From Bacteriovoracaceae bacterium (GTDB taxonomy: Bacteria; Bdellovibrionota; UBA1018), in contig CANFHS010000125.1 of NCBI GenBank assembly GCA_947446835.1, positions 1 to 7,053 of the forward strand: 7,053 nucleotides of DNA, written 5' to 3'. Numbering within the stretch: the stretch's first letter is position 1; each line of letters begins with the position of its first letter. A program made the translations under genes and the position numbers. The notes beneath the pieces were generated by a model. The model was not told where the DNA came from, ran no database searches, and worked only from the letters and a program-made list of their open reading frames with translations. Shown here in pieces: positions 1 to 5,522 of the stretch.

Positions 1-39
1 GGGGAGCATGCCCACCAGGCGGCGCAGCAGGTACCTCAT
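1..39 (-). CDS. Probable peptide ABC transporter permease (DppB/OppB type), N-terminal fragment
   Basis: Only the first 13 codons lie in the window, reading MRYLLRRLVGMLP, and the gene runs off the left edge. A start of this kind (Met, Tyr-Leu-Leu-Arg-Arg, then a hydrophobic stretch ending in Pro) is typical of DppB/OppB inner-membrane permeases, which import di- and oligopeptides with an ATPase and a binding protein. Its ATG overlaps the TGA of the DUF429-like gene (ATGA), and GGAG (positions 48-51) lies 8 bases upstream, so the start is well supported. The family call rests on 13 residues and context, and another basic-then-hydrophobic membrane protein remains possible. Confidence 0.55.
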   Translation of the reverse strand, partial: MRYLLRRLVGMLP

Positions 40-890
40 GCCGGGAACTCCACCCATCCGGACGCCACCGGAAAGCCCGCGGGAGGCTTGCGGCAGCGGC
101 CGTTGGCCGAGAGCAGGGCCGTGTAGGCGCAGATGAAGGCGTCGAAGGCGGCCAGGTTGCTGGAAAGCTTCCGCAGGTCGCGCTCGTAGATGAAGATGTC
201 GTGGTGCCGGGCCAGGGCTTCGAGGATCTCGCCGCGGGCGTGGCCGCCTTCCTCGAGGTGCCGGTAGGCGCCGATGATCCGCTTGGGGAGGTCCAGCTCG
301 CGGGCCAGCAGGGCCGTGGTGAGCTTGGGCAGGGCCTCGATGACGTGGAAGCCCGGCAGGCAGCGGCGCAGGAAATTCATCCGTGCGGTGAGCGGGGCCT
401 TGGTGCCGCCCATGGCCTCGTCGATCTCGAATTGCGAGGCCTCCGGCAGGCCCGCGACCACGTCATGGCGCAGCCAGAGCTCCACGGGACGCTGGGTGTA
501 GGGCGTGATCTGCCGGGTCCGCGCCGCCTTCTTGTTGGAGCCCTTGGCCGTGCGGCGGATGTAGGCCCGCATCCAGCGCGAGGCCTTGTTGCCGCACTTT
601 CCCGGCGCGGTGCAGTTCCGGGCGCCACATTCCAGGCAGGGTGGCAAGGTCAGGGGGACGTTCACTCCGAGCCAGGTTTCGCCCGATTTGCGGTCGGAGG
701 TCTTGAGCTCGGAGAGGACCTCGATGAGCACCTCGTCCGGCGAGGCGTCTTCCGAGCCTGTGACCCGGTCGTAGATGTCCAGGAGGAAGATCTTCTTTTC
801 CTTGGGATAGTACTCGAGGGCAGCTACCGCGGTCCGTTCGCTTTTCGCCCCGGAAAGTTCCAGGCCGAGAAAGCGATGGGACTCACGCAC
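36..890 (-). CDS. DUF429-like protein, predicted RNase H-fold nuclease, with four-Cys cluster
   Basis: A 284-residue protein resembling DUF429/COG4328-type predicted nucleases of the RNase H fold. It opens with a beta-strand motif (FLGLELSGAKS, residues 7-17), where the family usually has an acidic residue plus a Gly-rich turn. A second motif, GVNVPLTLP (75-83), matches the family's 'D/N-x-PL' strand. Near the C-terminus AAFDAFICAYTAL (247-259) matches the usual Asp-containing helix; D250 is a candidate metal ligand. An unusual feature is the cluster C85-x2-C88-x4-C93-x5-C99, followed by a very basic stretch (105-125), which suggests a small zinc site next to nucleic-acid-binding residues. 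The start is GTG, overlapping the upstream kinase stop by 8 bases, with AAGGTG (895-900) four bases ahead. No signal peptide is visible, so it is probably cytoplasmic. The substrate is unknown, and nuclease activity is a family-level prediction only. Confidence 0.72.
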   Translation of the reverse strand: MRESHRFLGLELSGAKSERTAVAALEYYPKEKKIFLLDIYDRVTGSEDASPDEVLIEVLSELKTSDRKSGETWLGVNVPLTLPPCLECGARNCTAPGKCGNKASRWMRAYIRRTAKGSNKKAARTRQITPYTQRPVELWLRHDVVAGLPEASQFEIDEAMGGTKAPLTARMNFLRRCLPGFHVIEALPKLTTALLARELDLPKRIIGAYRHLEEGGHARGEILEALARHHDIFIYERDLRKLSSNLAAFDAFICAYTALLSANGRCRKPPAGFPVASGWVEFPA

Positions 891-2004
891 GAGTCACCTT
901 GACCTCGAGGCCGCGCGCCACCGCCCGGAAAGGCAGGGCCCGGACGCCGGTGGCGGTGATCTTCTTGGTGATCCGCGCCTTGAGCTCGGGGTCTCCCGAG
1001 GGAACGAACACGAAGAAGCAGCCGCCTCCGCCCGCGCCGCAGATCTTGCCGGCGGGAGCGCCTTCCGAGCGCGCGATCTCGAACGCCTGGTCGATCTCGG
1101 GGGTGGAGATTCCCTGGGCCAGTCCGCGCCGGACCTCCCACTCCTGGGCGATGGCGTGGCCGGCCTTTTCCCAGTCCCGGGCGATCAGCGCGGTTTCCAG
1201 CGCGCGCGTGGCTTCGGCGATGCGCTCGAACTGGTTGCGCACGTCGCCTTGCTTGTCGATGAACGACTTGAAGAGCGCCCAGTTGTTGATGCCCGAGTTG
1301 CGGCTCTGGCCCGAGTAGAAGAGCAGCAGGCGGTGCTCCAGGCCGGCCAGGATCCCGCCCGGCAGCCAGTCGCGTTCGTGCTTGCCCGGATTCCAGCGCA
1401 GCGACTGCAGGCCGCCGAACATCGCCCCGTAGTAATCCTGCAGGCCAGCGGGCACCTGGATGACGGTGGTCTCGATGTCGCGGACAATGTCGATGAAGGA
1501 CTCGCCTTCCTGCAGCGGATCAATGGTGGCCTTGCCGTCCGAAGTGCTGCGGGCCCACGACGCCAAGGCGCCGATCATGGCCACCGACAGCGCCGACGAG
1601 CCGCCCAGGCCCGCGCCGGCAGGGCTGCGCGCCTTGGTGACCATGCGGAAGGAGATGCGGGGGTCGTGGAAGCCGGTGGCGATGCGCTTCTGGGTGAACT
1701 CGCGCAGCAGCTTCCAGTGGAGGATCAGCGACGGGGGCGGAGAGAAGCGGTCCAGGCTGTCCCAGGTCATCCGCTCCTCGGTGCCCTGGTCCTCGCTCTT
1801 CAGGACGACCTCGCCCGACTGGTCGGAAGTCTCCGAAGGAGCCTCGAACTCCTCGATGCGGGCCTCCGCGAAAAGATCGATGCCCAGGTTCAGGGTCAGG
1901 GGCTGCTTGAGGAAAAGATAAAGCGGCCAGATGTCGAGCGTTCCACCCGCCAGGTCGATGCGGGTCGGGGCACGGGACTCGATACGGCGCTTCTCAGTGG
2001 TCAT
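883..2004 (-). CDS. GHMP-family sugar/heptose kinase (COG2605, HddA-like)
   Basis: A 373-residue cytoplasmic small-molecule kinase of the GHMP superfamily. All three family motifs are visible. Motif 1 is APTRIDLAGGTLD (residues 12-24), the ATP-binding loop is PAGAGLGGSSALS (128-140), and the glycine-rich motif 3 is GKICGAGGGGCFF (319-331). Residues QDYYGAMFGGL (189-199) and YSGQSRNSG (230-238) are characteristic of the COG2605 branch, which includes D-glycero-alpha-D-manno-heptose 7-phosphate kinases and fucokinase/galactokinase-like enzymes. The exact sugar cannot be read from sequence. The start is the ATG at 2004, 11 bases inside the end of hpt. An in-frame ATG at 2073 would add 23 low-complexity residues buried in hpt, so I reject it. 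Only a weak GGA lies upstream (about 2015), so translation probably depends on coupling to hpt. No hddC or gmhB neighbour is present, so a role in heptose-nucleotide synthesis is not supported by context. Confidence 0.85.
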   Translation of the reverse strand: MTTEKRRIESRAPTRIDLAGGTLDIWPLYLFLKQPLTLNLGIDLFAEARIEEFEAPSETSDQSGEVVLKSEDQGTEERMTWDSLDRFSPPPSLILHWKLLREFTQKRIATGFHDPRISFRMVTKARSPAGAGLGGSSALSVAMIGALASWARSTSDGKATIDPLQEGESFIDIVRDIETTVIQVPAGLQDYYGAMFGGLQSLRWNPGKHERDWLPGGILAGLEHRLLLFYSGQSRNSGINNWALFKSFIDKQGDVRNQFERIAEATRALETALIARDWEKAGHAIAQEWEVRRGLAQGISTPEIDQAFEIARSEGAPAGKICGAGGGGCFFVFVPSGDPELKARITKKITATGVRALPFRAVARGLEVKVTRA

Positions 2005-2545
2005 GTTCGATGTATCCGATGTAGGGGAGGCCGCGTTGCTTGCCGGCCATGTCGATTCCGTAGCCCACGACAAATTCGTTGCCGATGCGGAAGCCCACGT
2101 AGTCGGGCTCGATCTCCACTTTCAGCGACGAAGGCTTCATGAGCAGGGCGCAGGTCTTGATCGAGGCCGGGCGCCGGGCGGCCAGGCTCTGCAGGATGTA
2201 GGTCAGCGTGAGGCCCGTGTCGACGATGTCCTCGAACACGATGACGTGCTTGCCTTCGATCGGATCGTTCAGGTCCAGGGTGACCTTCACTTCGCCCGAG
2301 CTGACCATCTTGTTGCCGTAGCTCGACAATCCCAGGAACTCGCAGCTCAGGGGCATGTCCAGGTGCCGGATGACATCCGAGAAGAAGACGAAGCTTCCCT
2401 TCAGGATGCAGATGGCCACCACTTCCTTGCCCTGCACGTCGCGGGCGATCTCGGAGGCCAGCTCCTTGACCCGCGCCTGGAGCTTGATTTCGGGGATCAG
2501 GACCTTGGGGGGCTTCATGGACTGTTTTTCGTCACGCGTGGACAT
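1994..2545 (-). CDS. hpt: Hypoxanthine phosphoribosyltransferase
   Basis: A 183-residue cytoplasmic purine-salvage enzyme. It joins hypoxanthine (often also guanine) to PRPP, giving IMP or GMP plus pyrophosphate. The pyrophosphate loop LKGS is at residues 48-51 and the flexible-loop SSYG at 74-77. The PRPP-binding motif VFEDIVDTGLT is at 103-113, with the acidic pair E105/D106 and D109. The purine-contact lysine region MKPSS (136-140) and the C-terminal signature FVVGYGIDMAGKQRGLPYIG (158-177) are complete. Length is normal for bacterial HPRT. The ATG at 2545 lies 3 bases after the tdk stop, with GGGAG (2556-2560) 10 bases ahead. An internal Met10 is a weaker alternative start with no clear ribosome site. 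The stop overlaps the downstream kinase by 11 bases. Together with tdk it forms a nucleobase/nucleoside salvage pair. Confidence 0.96.
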   Translation of the reverse strand: MSTRDEKQSMKPPKVLIPEIKLQARVKELASEIARDVQGKEVVAICILKGSFVFFSDVIRHLDMPLSCEFLGLSSYGNKMVSSGEVKVTLDLNDPIEGKHVIVFEDIVDTGLTLTYILQSLAARRPASIKTCALLMKPSSLKVEIEPDYVGFRIGNEFVVGYGIDMAGKQRGLPYIGYIEHDH

Positions 2546-2548
2546 GGC

Positions 2549-3187
2549 TCAGGCTCTCCCGGTTTCCGGCGATTGCGAAGCTTGGGGATCCTCCATCAGG
2601 ATGGAGGAGGAAAGCTGCTCCTGTTCCACCACGTTGGGCTCGTGGCAGAAGCGGCAGCGCGCTTCGTACATTTCCTTGGCGCCCACCTGGACCCGCGAGG
2701 CCGAGTCGCCGGTCAGGCGCTGGCTGCGCGAGGCCGGAGAGCCGCACACCATGCAGATTGCCTGCAGCTTGGTCACGCTCTCGGCAACCGAAAGCAGGCG
2801 AGGCATGGGGCCGAAGGGCTCGCCCAGGAAATCCATGTCCAGGCCGGCGACGATGACCCGGATGCCCCGGTACGCCAAGGTCTGGGCGACCTCCACGATC
2901 TCCTCGTCAAAGAACTGGGCTTCGTCGATCCCGACCACGCGGGTGTTGTTCCCGACCCGCGCCAGGATCTCGCGCGCCCGGTACACCGGTTGGGCCTGGA
3001 TGCGATTGGCGTCATGGCTCTGGACGTGGTCTGCGCTGTAACGCGTATCGATCGCGGGCTTGAAGGCCTGGACCTTCTGTCTTCCGATCTGCGCACGCTT
3101 CAGGCGGCGAACCAACTCCTCGGTCTTTCCGCTGAACATGCTTCCACACACCACTTCGATGAATCCGGGCAGGCTGCGTTGGAACAT
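2549..3187 (-). CDS. tdk: Thymidine kinase, class II (zinc-containing)
   Basis: A 212-residue cytoplasmic enzyme that phosphorylates thymidine (and usually deoxyuridine) to the monophosphate using ATP. The Walker A loop GSMFSGKT is at residues 15-22. The DEAQFF motif (88-93) carries the catalytic base E89. The segment AGLDMDFLGEPFGP (114-127) matches the nucleoside-binding region, and C145/C148 with C178/C181 form the structural zinc site of type II enzymes. A tail of about 30 residues after the last Cys pair is polar and probably disordered. The ATG at 3187 is bounded by an in-frame TGA 15 bases upstream, and later starts would cut the strand leading into the P-loop. A GAAGG sequence abuts the ATG with no spacing, so it is unlikely to act as a normal ribosome site and initiation may be weak. 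The gene starts 22 bases after the lipoprotein stop and ends 3 bases before hpt. Confidence 0.96.
   Translation of the reverse strand: MFQRSLPGFIEVVCGSMFSGKTEELVRRLKRAQIGRQKVQAFKPAIDTRYSADHVQSHDANRIQAQPVYRAREILARVGNNTRVVGIDEAQFFDEEIVEVAQTLAYRGIRVIVAGLDMDFLGEPFGPMPRLLSVAESVTKLQAICMVCGSPASRSQRLTGDSASRVQVGAKEMYEARCRFCHEPNVVEQEQLSSSILMEDPQASQSPETGRA
2589..2608. repeat. Perfect 9-bp inverted repeat near the 3' end of tdk
   Basis: TCCTCCATC and GATGGAGGA are exact reverse complements separated by two bases (AG on the plus strand), within the codons of the tdk tail. In the transcript this could form a hairpin (the inner pairs would open to make a usable loop) about 44 bases upstream of the hpt start, and one arm contains GGAGGA. 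No run of U follows, so it is not a standard terminator. It may be chance in a low-constraint coding tail. Confidence 0.4.
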
Positions 3188-3209
3188 CCTTCGGACGTAT
3201 CAGAGGGCA

Positions 3210-3641
3210 TCATTTTTTGAAATACATGAGGACCTCGGCATCGCGGGCCAGCTTGCCTATTCCGGTGCCTTCGTCTCCCTGGCGGCAGCCGGTGGAGTGG
3301 AGACGGCTCTGGCCGTCCTGGACGCTCAGGGTGAAGGGGGCGCGACAGGTCGCGTCATTTGCCGGCTTGCGGGCCTTTCCCAGGATGTCGGAAGCCCTCT
3401 GGAGCAGTTCCAGGTACTTGGAACGGTCCACTTGGGCCTCCAGGACCTGGTCGTGACCCAGGAATTTACGGGCCACCACAAGGTCCTGATCGGCTTGGAA
3501 GGAGAACCGGTACAGGTCGTGTCCCAGCAGGTAGCTCAGCTCCAGGTGGCTGCTTCCCGGGGCCAGGCCGCCTTTGGGCGTCGAGCCGGGGCTGGAGCAG
3601 GCGATCAGGGCCAGGGCCAAGAAGAATGATCGGGCTTTCAT
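3210..3641 (-). CDS. Small predicted lipoprotein of unknown function
   Basis: A 143-residue protein that I do not recognise. It starts with a short basic n-region (MKAR), a hydrophobic core (FFLALALIA) and a lipobox LIAC ending at C15. It should therefore be exported by Sec, lipidated on Cys15 and cleaved by signal peptidase II. Ser at +2 suggests outer-membrane sorting if Lol rules apply. The mature part begins with a flexible Ser/Gly/Pro linker (16-30), followed by a mixed alpha/beta domain. Two further cysteines (C99, C119) could form a disulfide in the periplasm. The ATG at 3641 overlaps the stop of the upstream peptidase (ATGA), and AAAAGGA (3650-3656) lies 8 bases ahead, which favours this start over the long open frame upstream. 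Coupling to the peptidase suggests the two act in the same compartment; a function as partner, inhibitor or substrate adaptor is speculation. Confidence 0.85.
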   Translation of the reverse strand: MKARSFFLALALIACSSPGSTPKGGLAPGSSHLELSYLLGHDLYRFSFQADQDLVVARKFLGHDQVLEAQVDRSKYLELLQRASDILGKARKPANDATCRAPFTLSVQDGQSRLHSTGCRQGDEGTGIGKLARDAEVLMYFKK

Positions 3642-4708
3642 GGGTTCATTCCTTTTGAAAAGTCGCAGGCCCGATCCAGGCCCAGCAGGGGGCCGGGCAG
3701 AGGGATCAGCTTGGGGCAGCCCAGGATTTCGCGGATCACGGGGTGGGACCCGAAGATGGCTTCGATGCGGACCTCGGGGGAAGGGTGCTGGGTGAGGTCG
3801 AGTTCCTCGAGGCTTTCGTCCTGGTCGCAAAGGTCACGCACCGAGTTTCGCACGGCGTGCCTGAGTTGGGTGCGATCAAATTCGGTGGAGAAGTGCTTCA
3901 GCCCCTTGGCCACGACCTGGACCGCCATCCAGTCGGCAAAGGCTTCGGAAAGCTGGTCGTTGTCGGCGCACTCATGCCGTTCGCGACCCAGCTCGACGAC
4001 CCGTTGCTGCATCAGGCAGGCGCCCAGGCGGTCATAGGCCGGGAGCGACAGGTGCAGGGCGCGAAGCTCGCAGGGGTCGATGGAATGGGCCAGCTCATGG
4101 GCCAGGGTGAACACCAGATTGAACCACGAGTCGGTGCTGAGCAGGTAGGCGCCGCCGATGCGGATCCGCATCCGGCCCTCGTCCACGCGCTCGTAGTAGG
4201 CGCCATTCTTGGTGAACAGGTCGGGCTCGTCCTCGTAGTTCGAGGCGGGCGGCGGCAGCTGCAGCTCCACGTGGTGCAGCTGGCCCTTGAGCAGGCGCTT
4301 CTCGCGGGCCGAAAAAACCGGTTCAGGCTGCCTGTCGATGAACTTCTCGAGCTGGTCCTTGGCCCAGTCGAAGGCGCTGCGCACCCTCTGGGTCCGGCGC
4401 GGAGTGTAGATCGCGTCCACCAGCTGCTCTTCGGCCTGCTCCGGCTCCAGCCCGGGATGTTCCTCCAGGATGCCCCGGTAAGCGTCCAGGGCGGCCTGCT
4501 CGCCATCCCGGTCGGTGCGCACCGTGCCCGATGGGTCGCGTGTGGTACCGCTCTGCTGGCAGATCATGCGGTAAAGCTGGTGGCAGGGGTCCTGGGGACT
4601 TTCCACCGTCGACGCAGGGGAGCGGGTCGTGGGCACGCGCGGCGGCACCTGGCCTGGCCTGCGCCCGTCCCAGAGGAAGTGGTGGGCGGCAAGACCGAGC
4701 CCGGCCAT
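3638..4708 (-). CDS. Compact M13-like (neprilysin-type) zinc metallopeptidase
   Basis: A 356-residue protein from the ATG at 4708. The zinc motif HELAH is at residues 204-208. E255 in SEAFADW (254-260) fits the third ligand, with D259 matching the Glu-x3-Asp pattern of family M13. H308 and R314 in HPSPEVR reproduce the His-x5-Arg pair of neprilysin (transition-state His and substrate-binding Arg). C331 (GCP) and C348 resemble the Cys pair at M13 C-termini. Known M13 enzymes are about 650-750 residues, so this one lacks most of the large lid domain. There are eight cysteines, which suits a secreted protein. The N-terminus (AGLGLAAHHFLW) is only half a membrane helix. Reading back to an in-frame CTG at 4759 completes it and places AAAGGA 7 bases ahead, so the true product is probably 373 residues. 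It is likely a membrane-anchored or exported peptidase facing the periplasm. It ends in an ATGA overlap with the lipoprotein gene. Confidence 0.82.
   Translation of the reverse strand: MAGLGLAAHHFLWDGRRPGQVPPRVPTTRSPASTVESPQDPCHQLYRMICQQSGTTRDPSGTVRTDRDGEQAALDAYRGILEEHPGLEPEQAEEQLVDAIYTPRRTQRVRSAFDWAKDQLEKFIDRQPEPVFSAREKRLLKGQLHHVELQLPPPASNYEDEPDLFTKNGAYYERVDEGRMRIRIGGAYLLSTDSWFNLVFTLAHELAHSIDPCELRALHLSLPAYDRLGACLMQQRVVELGRERHECADNDQLSEAFADWMAVQVVAKGLKHFSTEFDRTQLRHAVRNSVRDLCDQDESLEELDLTQHPSPEVRIEAIFGSHPVIREILGCPKLIPLPGPLLGLDRACDFSKGMNP
3650..3656 (-). promoter_or_regulatory. Ribosome binding site of the lipoprotein gene
   Basis: AAAAGGA on the coding strand lies 8 bases before the ATG at 3641 and inside the last codons of the peptidase gene. 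It fixes the lipoprotein start so that the signal peptide lies directly at the N-terminus. Confidence 0.75.
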
Positions 4709-4766
4709 GGCCAGGCCGGGCAGCCAGCTGATGCGGATGAGGCGGGGAACCCGCGACAGTCGAGCG

Positions 4767-4772
4767 TCCTTT
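4767..4772 (-). promoter_or_regulatory. Ribosome binding site pointing to a CTG start at 4759
   Basis: On the coding strand this reads AAAGGA, 7 bases before a CTG at 4759 that is in frame with the peptidase. From that CTG the reading would begin Met-Ser-Arg-Val-Pro-Arg-Leu-Ile-Arg and run into a hydrophobic stretch, a classical signal-anchor layout. No ATG, GTG or TTG exists in this frame between the upstream in-frame stop and 4708, and the ATG at 4708 has no Shine-Dalgarno sequence. Use of CTG is inferred. Confidence 0.5.
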
Positions 4773-4799
4773 CGGGGACCCCGCGTGGCTCGCTTTTCG

Positions 4800-5522
4800 T
4801 CAGAACAGGAGCATCAGCCCCTGGATGACCAGGACGGCGAACAGCAGGAACCCTGACAACAGGATCGCAAGAAAGAGGAGCTTCGGGAAGAGAGCGATGG
4901 CGGTCGCGCGCGCGGTTCCGGTGCGGTAGACCTCGCGCGCCCCGATCACCGTCACGATCACGACGCAGATCTTGGAAATCACCAGGCCGATGAAGGGGAC
5001 GGCGGCAAGAATTGCCGGGCTCATGCCGTAGCAGACGATCCGCAAGGCGGTCTCGAACCGGATGCGGTCGGGCGCTCCGGCGCGTCCCGGCGTGACCAGC
5101 AGGCGGGCGCCCACGAAAACCATCCACGAGGTGAACAGGATCGAAGCCATCGTGAGGAACGGATCCAGCAGCACCGCGCCGGTTCCCCAGATCCAGTGGG
5201 CCAGCCGGTCGCGGGCCTGCAGCAGCAGGGCGGCCCGTCCCGGGTGATCCACGTCGGCCACTTCGCCGGCGACCTGGAACAGGTCGTTGAAGACCCGGAG
5301 CATGGCCCCGCCGGTGGCGCTCTGCCAGAGGAACTCGATCGCCGCGCCCAGCCAGTGCGTGATCAGCGCAAAGACCAGCGGACCCGTGATGCCCCCCTCG
5401 CGGGGCATCCGCGCAAAAAACGCTGTGGGCCGGGTGATGATGTTCCAGAGGTCCCTGAAGAAGCGATCCATCCAGGCCCAGGCCTGGGACCTTTCAAAGG
5501 CCGGCTCAGTGTGAGTGTTCAT
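4800..5522 (-). CDS. YIP1-family integral membrane protein
   Basis: A 240-residue polytopic membrane protein matching the bacterial YIP1 layout. A short amphipathic N-terminus ends in a WNIITRPTAFFARMP-like motif (residues 26-40). It is followed by a helix at about 46-66, helices at about 112-143, a pair at about 165-195 containing SPAILAAVPFIGLVIS (168-183), the GAREVYRTGTARATAIAL segment (194-211), and a last helix at about 213-238 ending in LMLLF. The loop at about 70-110 is acidic and probably extramembrane. Function in bacteria is largely unknown; eukaryotic Yip1 proteins work in vesicle traffic, which does not transfer directly. The ATG at 5522 is chosen because GAAGGA (5528-5533) sits 5 bases upstream; the longer open frame to 5627 is just overlap with the DUF4340 gene. 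It overlaps the end of that gene by 17 bases, implying coupled expression and perhaps a shared membrane complex. Confidence 0.85.
   Translation of the reverse strand: MNTHTEPAFERSQAWAWMDRFFRDLWNIITRPTAFFARMPREGGITGPLVFALITHWLGAAIEFLWQSATGGAMLRVFNDLFQVAGEVADVDHPGRAALLLQARDRLAHWIWGTGAVLLDPFLTMASILFTSWMVFVGARLLVTPGRAGAPDRIRFETALRIVCYGMSPAILAAVPFIGLVISKICVVIVTVIGAREVYRTGTARATAIALFPKLLFLAILLSGFLLFAVLVIQGLMLLF

Noticed and set aside
2002..2073. Longer start for the GHMP kinase (ATG at 2073)
   Set aside because: The extra 23 residues are Ser/Ala/Thr-rich and wholly inside hpt codons. The conserved kinase fold begins right after the ATG at 2004.
1156..2142. Plus-strand open frame (328 codons) antisense to the GHMP kinase
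   Set aside because: The kinase strand has all three GHMP motifs. The antisense product is rich in Arg, Gln and Ala and has no credible start.
1931..3220. Long plus-strand open frame (429 codons) antisense to hpt and tdk
   Set aside because: It lies opposite two certain enzymes in a G+C-rich region where stop codons are rare. The translation is rich in His, Arg, Gly and Asp without domain structure, so it is a shadow frame.
3642..3830. Upstream extension of the lipoprotein frame
   Set aside because: The added 63 residues are Arg/Pro-rich shadow of the peptidase gene and would bury the signal peptide. The ATG at 3641 has a well-placed ribosome site.
4709..4799. Possible promoter or terminator in the largest gap
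   Set aside because: I see no -35/-10-like pair and no stem followed by a T run on the coding strand. The stretch is better explained as the N-terminal codons and ribosome site of the peptidase gene.
3743..4828. Long plus-strand open frame (361 codons) antisense to the peptidase
   Set aside because: The opposite strand carries a complete zinc-peptidase motif set. The plus-strand product is low-complexity with no recognisable motif.
5477..5488. Perfect 12-base palindrome CCCAGGCCTGGG inside the YIP1-family gene
   Set aside because: It has no loop, lies in codons for Gln-Ala-Trp-Ala-Trp, occurs once and is easily produced by G+C-rich coding sequence.
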